Source of the DNA: Dryomyza anilis
Lineage: Eukaryota > Arthropoda > Insecta > Diptera > Dryomyzidae
Direction of reading: 5' to 3'
DNA length: 64,000 nucleotides
Assembly: GCA_951804985.1 (NCBI GenBank)
Contig: OX638131.1
Span: 38,037,544 to 38,101,543 of the forward strand
Shown: positions 26,793 to 36,460 of the stretch, in pieces
How positions within the stretch are numbered: the stretch's first letter is position 1
Layout of the letters: the number at the start of each line of letters is the position of its first letter
Made by a program: the position numbers and the translations under genes
Notes under the pieces: generated by a model
Told to the model about the DNA's origin: nothing
The model's input: the letters and a program-made list of their open reading frames with translations, nothing else
Database searches by the model: none

Positions 26793-27100
26793 TTAATAAT
26801 AATAGTTTGGCGCTACAGTTCTTTATAGAACTTCGGCCGAGCTCTCTCCCCTTTTTGAGCTGTGCGTGTTATATTTGTACTCAAAGTGGTGGGACCTACA
26901 GTTTATTGCCGAATCCGAACGGCGGGTGAGAGCTTTTCATAGGCAATGGTTTTACTCTCGTAGGTTTGACATTTACTGACGAGAGGTAGCGCGGTATAGA
27001 AAAATGTTTCTATGAAAAGATGTTGTTTGCCCCAGTCCAGGCTTGAACCGGGGACCTTTCGGCTCGTAGTCCAACGCACTAACCACTGAGCTTCCGCGGC
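26793..27100 (-). mobile_element. tRNA-derived SINE, copy 2, near full length
   Basis: Read on the minus strand, it starts GCCGCGGAAGCTCAGTGG (A-box region) and continues through GGTTCAAGCCTGGACTGG (B box). It shares the body landmarks of the family and ends GCGCCAAACTATTATTATTA. I see no convincing target duplication (GTTTAA-type sequence on one side, TACGCGG on the other), so the ends may have been altered by later rearrangement. Confidence 0.92.
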
Positions 27101-27613
27101 TACGCGGTTTAGCTGTGTATAAACACATTTGTATACTCTTTATTTTATAAGGTGCGATATATAGTATTTCAGATATATATATTTTTTTATATAAGAATTT
27201 ATCAATATGATAATACTAATAATATCAATACTTTAAATACTTAACATCTGCTGTTTCAGTATTTATTACGCGGTGTGACAACACAAAATGAGTACATATT
27301 TAATTGAAGTAGTGGAGTCACGGTTCAATCGCTGTAGTTCTGAAATAACTTTTATGATTTAAGAAATAAATAAATGTTACTATTCTGATATACCTACTAT
27401 TTTTCTCACTTGCAGATATTGTTCTGGGGTCATTGATTGGGAAATGATCATTGAATAGGTTCCTTGTCATAATTCGACGAGTTATATGAGCGACATGTCT
27501 ACCCTAATAGGGTAAATTTCTACTACGGCTGAGCTACAATTTAATAAATACACAAGAATTAAAAAAAAAAGTTAGCAAAGCAGCATTTATTAGATTTAAG
27601 TTGTATTATAAGC
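27101..27613. other. AT-rich DNA, nothing recognised
   Basis: Poly-A/T tracts and short TA runs. No open frame, hairpin or repeat family was recognised apart from a small TA-rich tract around 27165-27200. Confidence 0.5.
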
Positions 27614-27770
27614 AAGGATTGAAACCTAAACGAATAACAGTTTCGATTTCGGGTTTTTCCGCGTTTCGGTTACGGTTTTAAGTTTTTATAACGAAACGGT
27701 TTCGGTGTACCGGTTTCAAGTTACGGTTTCGATATCGGTTTTTGTATAAAAATTCTTTTTTTTTCATATT
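27614..27770 (+). repeat. GGTTTCGG-type dispersed repeat block 1
   Basis: Starts GCAAGGATTGAAACC, then runs through irregular copies of GTTTCGGTTACGGTTTTA-like sequence (TTTCGG, CGGTTTCGG, GATATCGG). Equivalent blocks lie near 32040-32209, 38540-38635, 52665-52830, 54298-54850, 59755-59952 and 63480-63850. The tip GCAAGGATTGAAA is the reverse complement of the end of the blocks at 32209 and 52830, as if they were left and right ends of one element family. Confidence 0.7.
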
Positions 27771-28329
27771 TTTCAAATAACTAAACATTGTTTATATGGT
27801 GCTAAGTTATGTTCAAATTATGATATTGGGGTAAAGTGGGAAACGTTACACTATACAACAGCCATTCTGCAGCAGTCATGGTTATTTTTGTATTATGTAA
27901 AATGACGTCCTTATTCCGAACATATGGTTTAATAATGTTTCTTTAGATAGGTTTACAAAATATGGGCCAATAACTTTTGGACCGAGCTTTCATAAAGGTG
28001 GTCGCTCGCATATATTTGCATATATCTCGCGTTCTAAATAACACATATGATCAAATGTTATATCGAATGAAAGTTAATTGAATATCGAATAAACATTTCT
28101 TAGAACATTTTTAAATTGGTTCATTAGTCTAAGAGAACTCGAAAGAGAACTTGAAAAAACATTTTTTTCAACAAAAATTTAAGAAAAAATTCATTTAAAA
28201 AAATGGAAAAAAAACGAGAAAGTAAAATGATAGACACATTTTAATTTTCCAAAATTAGTTCACACTCTTTCAAAGAAATTGAGCTATAAATAACAAAAAT
28301 ATATGGTTAACATTTGAGGATAAAAAAAC
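27771..28329. other. AT-rich stretch with a GGGGTAAAGTGGGAAAC phrase
   Basis: No gene recognised. The phrase at 27833-27850 is the reverse complement of the TTTCCCACTTTACCCC motif found in the duplicated units near 51400-51780. The pieces at 27950-28140 and 29040-29230 look like diverged inverted counterparts (both carry CATTCGATATAAC-like and GCGAGATAT-like sequence), which suggests an old palindromic element around mini-me copy E. Confidence 0.4.
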
Positions 28330-28793
28330 TTATGCGAAAGCAATATAATAGAGTATACAAATAGGCATAAAAATAAAAAATGTGAGCGGATCACGATTAT
28401 GTTTTGAGCAACTATTGATAGATGATTGCTTGTAATTAATTTTAAATTTTATAACTTTATCTTTAATACTTGACGAGATATGTGATCCTAAAAAGTAAAC
28501 CCATATTTCGTAGTGGATGTACTAGATTACGTTGACTAAATCGACTCATTTTCGAACTTCGAATTACTATTCTACAAAAATATATTGAAAATAAATTTCA
28601 CATCATTCGGAATAGCAGTTTTAAAGTTATCGTGTATATGCGGACAGACAGACGGTCATATCTAAATCGACTCGGAAAGTGATGTTGACCAAGAAAATAT
28701 ATACTTTTTCATACCAGTCACGCCTACTAATAGGCGCTAGAATATCCTCACATATATTTTATAACTTGTAACCCATGGGTATAGGGTATAAAC
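28330..28793 (-). mobile_element. Diverged mini-me/DINE-1-like copy E (partial)
   Basis: In minus orientation it begins TATACCCTATACC (28793 downward) and carries the (TA)-rich tract, a GATCAACATCAC-like core remnant (reads TTGACCAAG on plus) and a short GTCTGTCTGTCCG-type run at 28640-28660. The further sequence aligns by eye with copy B (34531-35336), including TAAATTTTATAACT and CGACTCATTTTCGAAC. The hairpin end is not recognisable, so the distal boundary is approximate. Confidence 0.6.
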
Positions 28794-29817
28794 ATATTAT
28801 GCGATTTTTTTTAGTTAATACCCAATTGTAATGCTATCACGTGATATTTTCTGTTCTTAAAACGTATCCATAGATTTCTTTTATTTTTTTAATTTTTTTA
28901 ATTTAATTTTAATTTTCTTTAAAAATGTACAGGCTAATTTTGCAATATTAAAAACTGTGCATCATCTTGCGTTTTCAATTTTTCGCCATTTTTTAAATGC
29001 ATTTTTTAATAAAATTTTTGTCGACAAAATTTACATTTTTCGATTTCTGCTATAGAGTTTTCTTAAACCAGTTTTCCAAACCATTGTAAGAAATATTTAT
29101 TGAATATTTAATTATCTTTCATTCGATATAACAATTCGATATATTGGGTTTTATTAAACGCGAGATATTTACAAATATATGTGACCACCTTTTTGAAAGC
29201 TCAGTACAAAAATTATTGCCCGAAATATCGTAATCCTATCCGTAGAAAATTTTTTAATTCATATATTCAAATTCTGCGAGTCATTTCCAATAATACAAAA
29301 AAAATGGAATTTACTACGCAAACTTTTTTTCTCATTTTGTTGTGTAGTGTAATTTAAACAATATTAGTTTTTATTTCAGTAAAAAAATTGTGTTATATGA
29401 ATTATTTAATTGATTTCGCAAAGAAAAAATGTCAATTCAAAACTTCGTGATCAAACCAATGAAAAGCAACATTTTGTCTTCACCAGAGATACGATCTGAT
29501 TTGCAAAAGAGAAGCGAACCTTTAACAAGACCAACAAGAATCGATAAATATTCTTAAAATTCATAAGGAGAAGAATTTTGTACAATTTCCATCCAAAAAA
29601 GCCAAAGAAATTAAATTTCAACAATTCAGTGAACTGCAATATCTGCCTTAAACTTGAAATGTTCGAACTTGTCGAACTTGCACTTCATTTTTTGTATTTT
29701 CTTAAGTAGTTAATGAGATTTTAATAATTTAGACCTTTTTTTTAATTTTTTTCTTGCATTACCATTGTTTTCTATTACCTTATTATAATTTTTTAATCCT
29801 TAATATATATGTACGTA
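28794..29817. other. AT-rich DNA without recognised gene
   Basis: Very AT-rich, with poly-T blocks at 28870-28925. Open frames of 62-63 codons near 29451-29945 have no domain, and the second runs into a SINE. See the note at 27771 on possible inverted counterparts. Confidence 0.45.
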
Positions 29818-30133
29818 GCCGCGGTAGCTCAGTGGTTAGTGCGTTGGACTACGAGTCGAAAGGTCCCCGGTTCAAGCCTGGACTGGGGCTAACAACATCT
29901 TTTCATAGAAACATTTTTCTATACCGCGCTACCTCTCGGCAGTAAATGGCAAACCTACGAGAGTAAAACCATTGCCTATGAAAAAGCTCTCACCCGCCGT
30001 TCGGATTCGGCAATAAACTGTAGGTCCCACCACTTTGAGTACAAATATAACACGCACAGCTCAAAATGGTGAGAGAGCTCGGCCGAAGTTCTGTACAGGA
30101 CTGTAGCGCCAAACTATTATTATTATTATTATT
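29818..30133 (+). mobile_element. tRNA-derived SINE, copy 3, full length with target duplication
   Basis: This is the best copy for defining the family: 316 bp. The head GCCGCGGTAGCTCAGTGG followed by TTAGTGCGTTGG and GGTTCAAGCCTGG matches RNA polymerase III A- and B-box organisation and a tRNA-like shape with a CTACGAG anticodon-type loop. The unrelated body ends GCGCCAAACTA(TTA)n. A 15-bp direct repeat ATATATATGTACGTA flanks it (29803-29817 and 30134-30148), the mark of L1-type or I-type target-primed insertion. It encodes no protein. Confidence 0.95.
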
Positions 30134-30148
30134 ATATATATGTACGTA

Positions 30149-30472
30149 CGAAAATCACTCCAAAATCCATTAAAAGACCTACACGGATAGAAAATATTTG
30201 TTTTATTAGGAATGAAGTGTAATTAAATTATAATCGAAATTGAATTTATATTTGCTCACGTGTAAACATCATTATATTGTCCAGCAGAATCTGTCAAATT
30301 TGCCATAAATATGTTACAATACCAACATAAAACTTTAATTGCATTTGAATAAACTGTTTCTTGGCAATTTACTTTGTTAAAACTATGTTTCGAAACACAG
30401 AAAATGCTAATCAAATCTAAATACAACGTATGTTCGCCACGCTCGTCTTACTTCGATAATTTATCGACTCAC
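30149..30472. other. AT-rich DNA, nothing recognised
   Basis: No open frame or repeat family recognised. Contains AATTAAATTATAAT-like low-complexity sequence. Confidence 0.45.
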
Positions 30473-30800
30473 GAAGTTGGCAACGTTGTGCAGCATTTTC
30501 TACCTACGCCATCTTTTGCAATGGTTTGAACATGTTGATGTTTAAAAACAAACAAAAAAGAAATTGGATTTAAATAAGTGTATTCTTGCAAGATTCTTCT
30601 TGTATACGAAGTTGGCACTCGTTGAGAAGAATTTTCTATCTACGTCCCTTTTGTCGTCGTTTGAAGTATGTATAGGGTCATTTTAAACATACTGATGTTT
30701 GAAAACAAACAAAAAATTAATTCTTGTATATAAAGTTGACACTCGTTGATCGGCATTTTTTGCGTACGTGTCTCTTGTTGTTCGTTGAGAAAACGTGTTC
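30473..30800 (+). repeat. Imperfect tandem repeat, three units of about 125-134 bp
   Basis: Units start at CGAAGTTGGCAACGTTG (30473), CGAAGTTGGCACTCGTTGAG (30607) and TAAAGTTGACACTCGTTGA (30731). Each carries CATTTT(C/G)TACCTACG-like sequence and an ATGTTTRAAAACAAACAAAAAA phrase (last unit truncated). Such diverged tandem blocks are common in untranslated leaders of retroelements, but no adjoining coding region is recognised. Confidence 0.7.
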
Positions 30801-31989
30801 GCGTCGGTAATAATTTTGTTATTTGTAAATTAAATAAATATATAAATTGTGTTACAAAAAGTACAAATAGTAACAGAGTATAATATAGTGCAGTATATAA
30901 TTTCTGAAACTAAAGTGAAAAAAACACAAATAAAAATCAGTGTTTCGATTTTCAAACCGAATTTGGCATGTTTTTTTACAAAAGCCTCCGTGAATTCCTT
31001 GCCTACGCTATGTGCTGTACTGAGACCGACTGTAACTGTACTAAATATAAAGCGAGCCTGGATCGTCTGGTTTAACGTCTGCAGGTGCAATTGTGCATTC
31101 ATTGATGCTGTCACTTGTACTTGCAGTTTTAAATCAATTATTTATTTATGCATTTAAAAATGTGTATATGAATTCTATTATTATAATTTTCAACTGTGCA
31201 AGTTTAAAGATTTTTAATAAAAAAACATTTTATTTTTATATTTTTTTCAGGATTTCTTTCCAAAAATATTTAAATATGTCTCTATGCAAACATACTACTT
31301 TTTTAACTTAAACAACTGATTTGTTTCACTGGAAACATATTTATATTCAGGTCGTTCAAAATCATGTTTTATTTTGAACGTATTTATGTTTCGGTTCAAA
31401 TATTTATTTCATTTGGATGTAGTACTTAATTATTATGTTTCTATTAGAACATATACCATTTTAAGGGGCAACATCAAAATGTTTCCGTGATATCATAATG
31501 TAAATCAGAGCTCATTACAACCCTGTTTACAAATGATTTATCAGGCAATTATATATTATGTTTACATAAAATTCCAAACATACATGTTAATGCCTGCAAA
31601 ATTATGTTTGGGAGAGCACATTTTTTGCAGCGTGTATAAATGGTATTGTATGAATAGATCCTTTAAAAGAATTTATACAATATTCAAATTAACTTTTCAA
31701 AATTTGTCCCATTTTACACCAAGCTCCCCTATATATTTTACTATTACAATAAATAAAAAACCAACATCATTAAAATTTTAATAATTTTTTAACAATTGTG
31801 TGCTTGGAATTGCTTGTGTTTTGTTGTTAATTCGATTTACCGCTACACAAATTAAGAAAACAAAAAACAAATTTTTTGTTTTGGAAATATTGTTTCTCAA
31901 AAAACAACATGGGAATTTTTGTTCAACAGGAAATGTTTATTTTGAGAACTCCAAATTTCAGTAAATGACATTTAAACATGCGTTGTACT
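30801..31989. other. AT-rich stretch with short unrecognised open frames
   Basis: Overlapping open frames on both strands at 30830-31157 (102 and 94 codons) have low-complexity composition and no recognisable domain. Further frames at 31093-31311 and 31533-31781 are alike. The segment 31800-31930 (GTTTTGTTGTTAATTCGATT, TTTACCGCTACAC) resembles 52490-52620, so it is probably the interior of the GGTTTCGG element family. Confidence 0.45.
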
Positions 31990-32209
31990 TAAGATCTTCT
32001 ATATAAAATCAAATATGTTTTCGGTTTCTTTTTATGCTTTTTTAAAAACCGTTTTAAATCGGTATAAAACCGAAACCGTTTATTTCGGTTTTGGATATCG
32101 GTTTATTTGTGATTTTCGTATAACGGTTTCGGTTACGGTTTCGGTTTTAAAAATGAAACGGTTTTAAACGGATATCGGTTTCGGTTACGTTTTCAATCCA
32201 ATCCTTGAA
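31990..32209 (+). repeat. GGTTTCGG-type dispersed repeat block 2
   Basis: Contains TTTAAAAACCGTTTTAAATC, then TATCGGTTTATTTGTGATTT, then repeats of CGGTTTCGGTTACGG and AAACGGTTTTAAACGGATAT, ending CGTTTTCAATCCAATCCTTG. It is closely similar over its length to block 4 at 52665-52830, so these are two copies of the same element end. Confidence 0.75.
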
Positions 32210-32362
32210 CTTAAATTGCTTAAATTTGGTTTTAAATATGAGCCATCAAATAAGAAAAAATTAGTGTTACTCAATACCAAGCGTTGTGAACTTAAATTGC
32301 TTAAATTTGGTTTTAAATATGAGCCATCAAATAAGAAAAAATTAGTGTTACTCAATACCAAG
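32207..32362 (+). repeat. 81-bp tandem duplication
   Basis: Two adjacent units begin GAACTTAAATTGCTTAAATT at 32207 and 32288 and stay identical through CTCAATACCAAGC. The period is a multiple of three, so both strands remain open: the plus frame reads KLLKFGFKYEPSNKKKLVLL twice. I recognise no protein family, and the reading frame may be accidental. Confidence 0.85.
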
Positions 32363-33329
32363 CCACACAACTGATAAAACATTCGAATCATCGAATAACC
32401 AGAACATCGACCGACTGCAAGTCAATAAAAATATATTTCATATTTCCACATGTCCGCTGCGGTTGTTATTTACATAAAATATCAAACGACTTCAAAAAAA
32501 GAAAAACACGGCGACCACTTTTTTTTCGTTTACCGCAGATACAAAAATAAATAAAATGCCATACATATTGAAATTATGATAACTTAGGTAAATACTCCGC
32601 ATGGCTTCAATGGAAATCGAAATGGAGACGATGTCGACTACGACACGAGTACTGACGATGACACTGATGATGAGGATGAGTCACGCGCTGATTAGCTGAG
32701 CACAGGATGAGCGCTCATGGCACACGGAGGAATTAACTAACTGACGAACGGGTCTTTGACCGCAGCACCCAACCGCAGTGGTCGGTCGAGACTCCTAGTG
32801 GAGTGGAATTTAATATAAATTTTGTTATCAGCACTAATTGCAATGGTGTGAGTGCGGTCGTTCGGTCGTTCGATTGCCTGGCTGGTAACTGTCTTGACTT
32901 ATCAGTGGCTGAACTAATGCACTCTCGCCCACTTTCCACTTTATGTCACAGCGTTATCGGGGGCTGTGCCTTGCAGCACAGGAAGCAATTAGCTCCGAAA
33001 TAAATCAGTGATCGTTGCAGACAACAGTTCTACATTCTGTCTACAGACATTTCAGAGTAAAATTGAAAATTCGAAACATTTATCGCTTAATTAAGCAGTA
33101 ATAAAATTGAGCGAAAGTGATTAGAAAAAAATTGATAAAAATTAGAAGATTGAGGAGTGCTTTAAATTGACCCCAAAGTAAAATTTGTATTCGATATGTA
33201 AACATGTTATATGTTTAATAAAATGTGTCGTTTTTTAATTTTATGGTTTTACAATCTCTACAAAAAATAGGCATTTTTAAATTGTAGATTATAAAGAAAA
33301 CACACGCTATTTTAGTTGTCTAATATGTA
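32363..33329. other. Mostly single-copy, GC-richer island
   Basis: 32600-33060 is less AT-rich, with GATGAC/GATGAG triplets (32655-32690), TCGGTCGTTCGGTCGTTCG (32858-32880) and CACTCTCGCCCACTTTCCAC. Small overlapping open frames of 66-68 codons at 32733-33003 lack domains. It could be part of a 5' leader or regulatory DNA. I see no splice-site pair that makes it a convincing exon. Confidence 0.4.
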
Positions 33330-33641
33330 GCCGCGGTAGCTCAGTGGTTGGTGCGTTGGACTGCGAGCCGAAAGGTCCCCGGTTCAAGCCTGGACTGGGG
33401 CTAAAAACATCTTTTCATAGAAACATTTTTCTATGCCGCGCTACCTCTCGTCAGTAAATGGCAAACCTACGAGAGTAAAACCATTGCCTATGAATAGCTC
33501 TCACCCGCCGTTCGGATTCGGCAATAAACTGTAGGTCCCACCACTTTGAGTACAAATATAACACGCACAGCTCAAAATGGTGAGAGAGCTCGGCCGAAGT
33601 TCTATACAGGACTGTAGCGCCAAACTATTATATTATTATAA
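33330..33641 (+). mobile_element. tRNA-derived SINE, copy 4, full length
   Basis: Head GCCGCGGTAGCTCAGTGG, B box GGTTCAAGCCTGG and the full body. Ends GCGCCAAACTATTATATTA. The anticodon-type loop reads CTGCGAG, unlike CTACGAG in copy 3, which points to a subfamily shared with copy 1. Flanking sequences (TCTAATATGTA and TATAATATTCA) share only a short similarity, so the target duplication is uncertain. Confidence 0.93.
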
Positions 33642-33702
33642 TATTCATTTTTATTATTCATATATTTAAAAAATGTATAGTATTTTTAACAGAAAATTAC
33701 AT

Positions 33703-33830
33703 AACTATTTATATATATATATATATAACTCATTGTCCATCTGTCGGTCTGTCTTTCTGTCTGTTTGATCCAGCATCACGTCTAAATTGCTGAACCGATT
33801 TAAATGAAATTTTGCACCTGGATACTGTGC
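33703..33830 (+). repeat. (TA)n plus (GTCT)n microsatellite pair
   Basis: A TATATATATATATATA run (33710-33726) is followed by GTCGGTCTGTCTTTCTGTCTG and a TTTGATCCAGCATCACGTCT segment. The pairing recalls mini-me elements, but the order of the parts and the sequence after them differ, so this is only a possible relic. Confidence 0.45.
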
Positions 33831-34530
33831 AAAAAGAAAAACACAAAGAATAACACAACAACTAAAGCAAAACACAAAAACAAAAGCAAAGACACACAAA
33901 AAAACACAAACAAAAAATCAAAAGCAAAAAAACAAAATCAAATGTAAAAACCCAAAAGCAAAACACAAAAACAAAAGCAAAAACAAAGACACAAACAATA
34001 CCAAAAACACAAAATCAAAAGCAAAAAAACAAAATCAAATGTAAAAACCCAAAAACAAAACACAAAAGCAAAATCAAAAAACAAAACACAAAAACAAATG
34101 GTCTTTCCAAAACAAAAACACAAAAATAAAAGCAAGACACAAAAACAAAAGCAAAAACACAAAAACAAAAAGAAAATCAGAAACAAAAGCAAAAGAAAAC
34201 ACAAAAACAAATGCAAAAACACATTAGTAAAACCCAAAAGCAAAAACACAAAAATAAAAGCAAAACACAAAAGCAAAACACAAAAGCAAAAGCAAAAACA
34301 AGAGCAAAAACAAAAAGAAAAAGAAAAGCAAAAAACAAATGAAAAACACAAAAACAAAAACAAAAGCAAAGACACAAAAACAAAAGCAAAGACACAAAAT
34401 CAAAAACAAAAGCAAAGCACAAAAGCAAAGACACAAAATCAAAAACAAAACCAAAAACACAAAAGAATAAACATAAAAGCAAAACACAAAAGCAACAACA
34501 CAAAACAAAAGAAAAGCAAAACAGAACAAA
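33831..34530 (+). repeat. (CAAAA)-rich irregular tandem array, block 1
   Basis: About 700 bp made almost wholly of A and C with occasional G, in irregular units such as ACACAAAAACAAAAGCAAAA. The strand bias keeps several long frames open (145, 149, 108 and 101 codons at 33938-34547); all are Lys/Gln/Asn or Phe/Cys/Val homopolymer-like translations and not genes. It abuts the 3' end of mini-me copy B. The same repeat type lies after copies B and C (35337-35604 and 36286-36460). Confidence 0.9.
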
Positions 34531-35336
34531 CGAGTTGGGAAAGTTAGGTCACATGGGTAAGTTCGATCACATGGGTCGGATTTTTATAGTCGGTCGGGCA
34601 CGACTATGGAATACCCTACACCTTTGGTGGGGATATTAATGTGGGATATTTAATTGCATTTTAAAGTTTTTAATTATGCTGAACCTCCCCACCCGCAGAA
34701 TATTATTCATATATCAGAAATTTACGTCTTATATCCCCATAAATTAAAAAATGTATATAAAAGTATAAAAAAACTAAAAAAACTAAAAAAAAAATTGAAA
34801 AATATAATTGGACTGACCACGCCTATATTTAAAATTTTGAAAGGCTAATATTTCATAGATTTGATTTTTTAAATTTACGGATCAAATTTTCACTATGAAA
34901 AACCGGGAAATAATGAAAAAAAAAGTGGGCGTATCACGCCCATTTTTGGACCACATATTCTTAGGTGAATTCTAATAACACGTTTTAAATTTTATAACTA
35001 TACCTTGAATACTTTTCGAGTTATTAGTTCCGAAAGAGTTATATAAAAGTAACTTGTATGGGAGGTGGGCGTGTCCGTTGACCGATTTGGCTCATTTTCA
35101 AACTCAGTTCCTACTTTTGGCTAAAATATATTGAGACGAAATTTCATCGCATTCTGATCAGTATTTCTCAAGTTATTCTACATTCGGACAGCAAGACAGC
35201 AAGACGGACAGACATACGGACATGGCTAAACGGACTCGGGTAGTGATGCTGATCAAGAATATATATACTTTTTTATATGCACTTTTAATATATGCACAAA
35301 GTTAATATACCCTGTACCTCATAGGTGTAGGGTATA
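34531..35336 (-). mobile_element. mini-me/DINE-1-like copy B, diverged subfamily
   Basis: On the minus strand it begins TATACCCTACACC (35336 downward) and continues with (TA)-rich sequence, a TTCTTGATCAGCATCAC core, CGAGTCCGTTTAGCCATG and a short GTCTGTCCGTCTTGC run. It ends with the subterminal GTGTAGGGTATTCC, the hairpin TAGTCGTGCCCGACCGACTA and the terminal CCCAACTCG segment. It is 806 bp, longer than copies A, C and D, with different interior sequence similar to copy E. No coding capacity. Confidence 0.85.
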
Positions 35337-35604
35337 AAAAGCAAAAACAAAAAAGCAAATGCAAAACCATAACAGCAAAACAAAAACACAACAACAAAAA
35401 TAAAAGAAAAGAACAAAATCAAATACACAAAATAAAAAATAATAACAAAAAGCAAAATTGAAAACAAATTCAAAAACCGTAATAAGAACACAAAAAATAC
35501 TAAAGCAAAACACAAATAAACAGAGAAGAAAAACACATAACCAAAAAAAAAAACATAAGCAAAGCACATATAAAGTAAAAACACAAAAAGAAAATCAAAA
35601 GAAA
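35337..35604 (+). repeat. (CAAAA)-rich irregular tandem array, block 2
   Basis: AAAAGCAAAAACAAAAAAGC-type low-complexity sequence fills exactly the gap between mini-me copies B and C. Overlapping open frames (99, 82 and 60 codons) are composition artefacts. Confidence 0.88.
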
Positions 35605-36285
35605 CCAGTTGGGAAGGTTAGATCACATGGGAAATTTTAAAGTAGGTTTAATTATGATAGTTAGGATTATCAAAATTATAGTCGGTCTAAGCCGACTATA
35701 AAAACCCTACACATATGTGTGGTTACCATTCAAATTGGTATATAGGTCACCATTGTATACGAATCCTGAAAATAACTACAAACTTTCCATCGCTGAAGAA
35801 TTTCCATTCATTTGATACCCATATTTACAAATGGGTAGGTGTACCGATTTTCGTTTTTTTTTTTTGTGAACCAAAAGTATTTTCGCCGGAAAACATTAAT
35901 ATCATGTATTTGAGCATGATGTCAATATATATTTGACCAAAAAAGTTTACCTACGTATACATAAAAATTGAACTTTATATGTACATTTTATATGAGGTAT
36001 TTGGACATAAGTGGTCGGTCACAATGGACCGATCTCGCCAATTCGCACATACAGCATAGGTATATTAGTAATCTAAGTTATAAGTTTCATTTATCTAGCT
36101 CTTCAATTTTAAAAGTAGTAGGGATTTCAAAAGACAGACAGACAGACGGACATCGCTAAATCGACTCAGGAGGTCATGCTGATCAAGAATATATATACTT
36201 TTCCATGCCGGAGATGCTTCCTTCTGGGTGTTACAAACGGCGTACCAAACTGAATATACCCTTTCACTCTTAGTGTAGGGTATAA
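35605..36285 (-). mobile_element. mini-me/DINE-1-like copy C
   Basis: 681 bp, minus orientation, same subfamily as copies A and D. It starts TATACCCTACACTAAGAG (36285 downward), then TTTGGTACGCCG, AGAAGGAAGCATCTCC, a (TA) run, TTCTTGATCAGCATGACC and a short GTCCGTCTGTCTGTC. The 3' part carries the subterminal ATATGTGTAGGG, the hairpin TATAGTCGG...CCGACTATA (35676-35699) and ends CCTTCCCAACTGG. The hairpin loop differs from copy A while the stem is intact. Confidence 0.92.
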
Positions 36286-36460
36286 AAACAAAAGCTAAAA
36301 AAAGGAAAAACTAAAACACAAAAACAAAAGAAAAAACACAAAAACAAAGGAAAGAACACAAAAATAAAGCAAAAATACAAAAACAAATGAAAAAATACAA
36401 AAACTTTGGTAAAAGTGCAAAAGCAAAAAAAAAAAAAAAAATCAAATTATAGAAAAAACA
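36286..36460 (+). repeat. (CAAAA)-rich irregular tandem array, block 3
   Basis: ACACAAAAACAAAGGAAAG-type A-rich repeats directly adjoin the 5' end of copy C and fade into ordinary AT-rich sequence near 36460. A 93-codon minus frame at 36311-36592 is Phe-rich and artefactual. Confidence 0.85.

Noticed and set aside
29818..29895. Functional tRNA gene
   Set aside because: A/B boxes and cloverleaf-like parts are present, but acceptor ends do not pair (GCCGCGG against TGGGGC) and the unit is followed by a repeated body and target duplication, so it is a SINE head.
33938..34547. Four long overlapping open frames (up to 149 codons) on both strands
   Set aside because: They translate a (CAAAA)-rich array into Lys/Gln or Phe/Cys/Val strings. 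The lack of stops follows from base composition, not coding.
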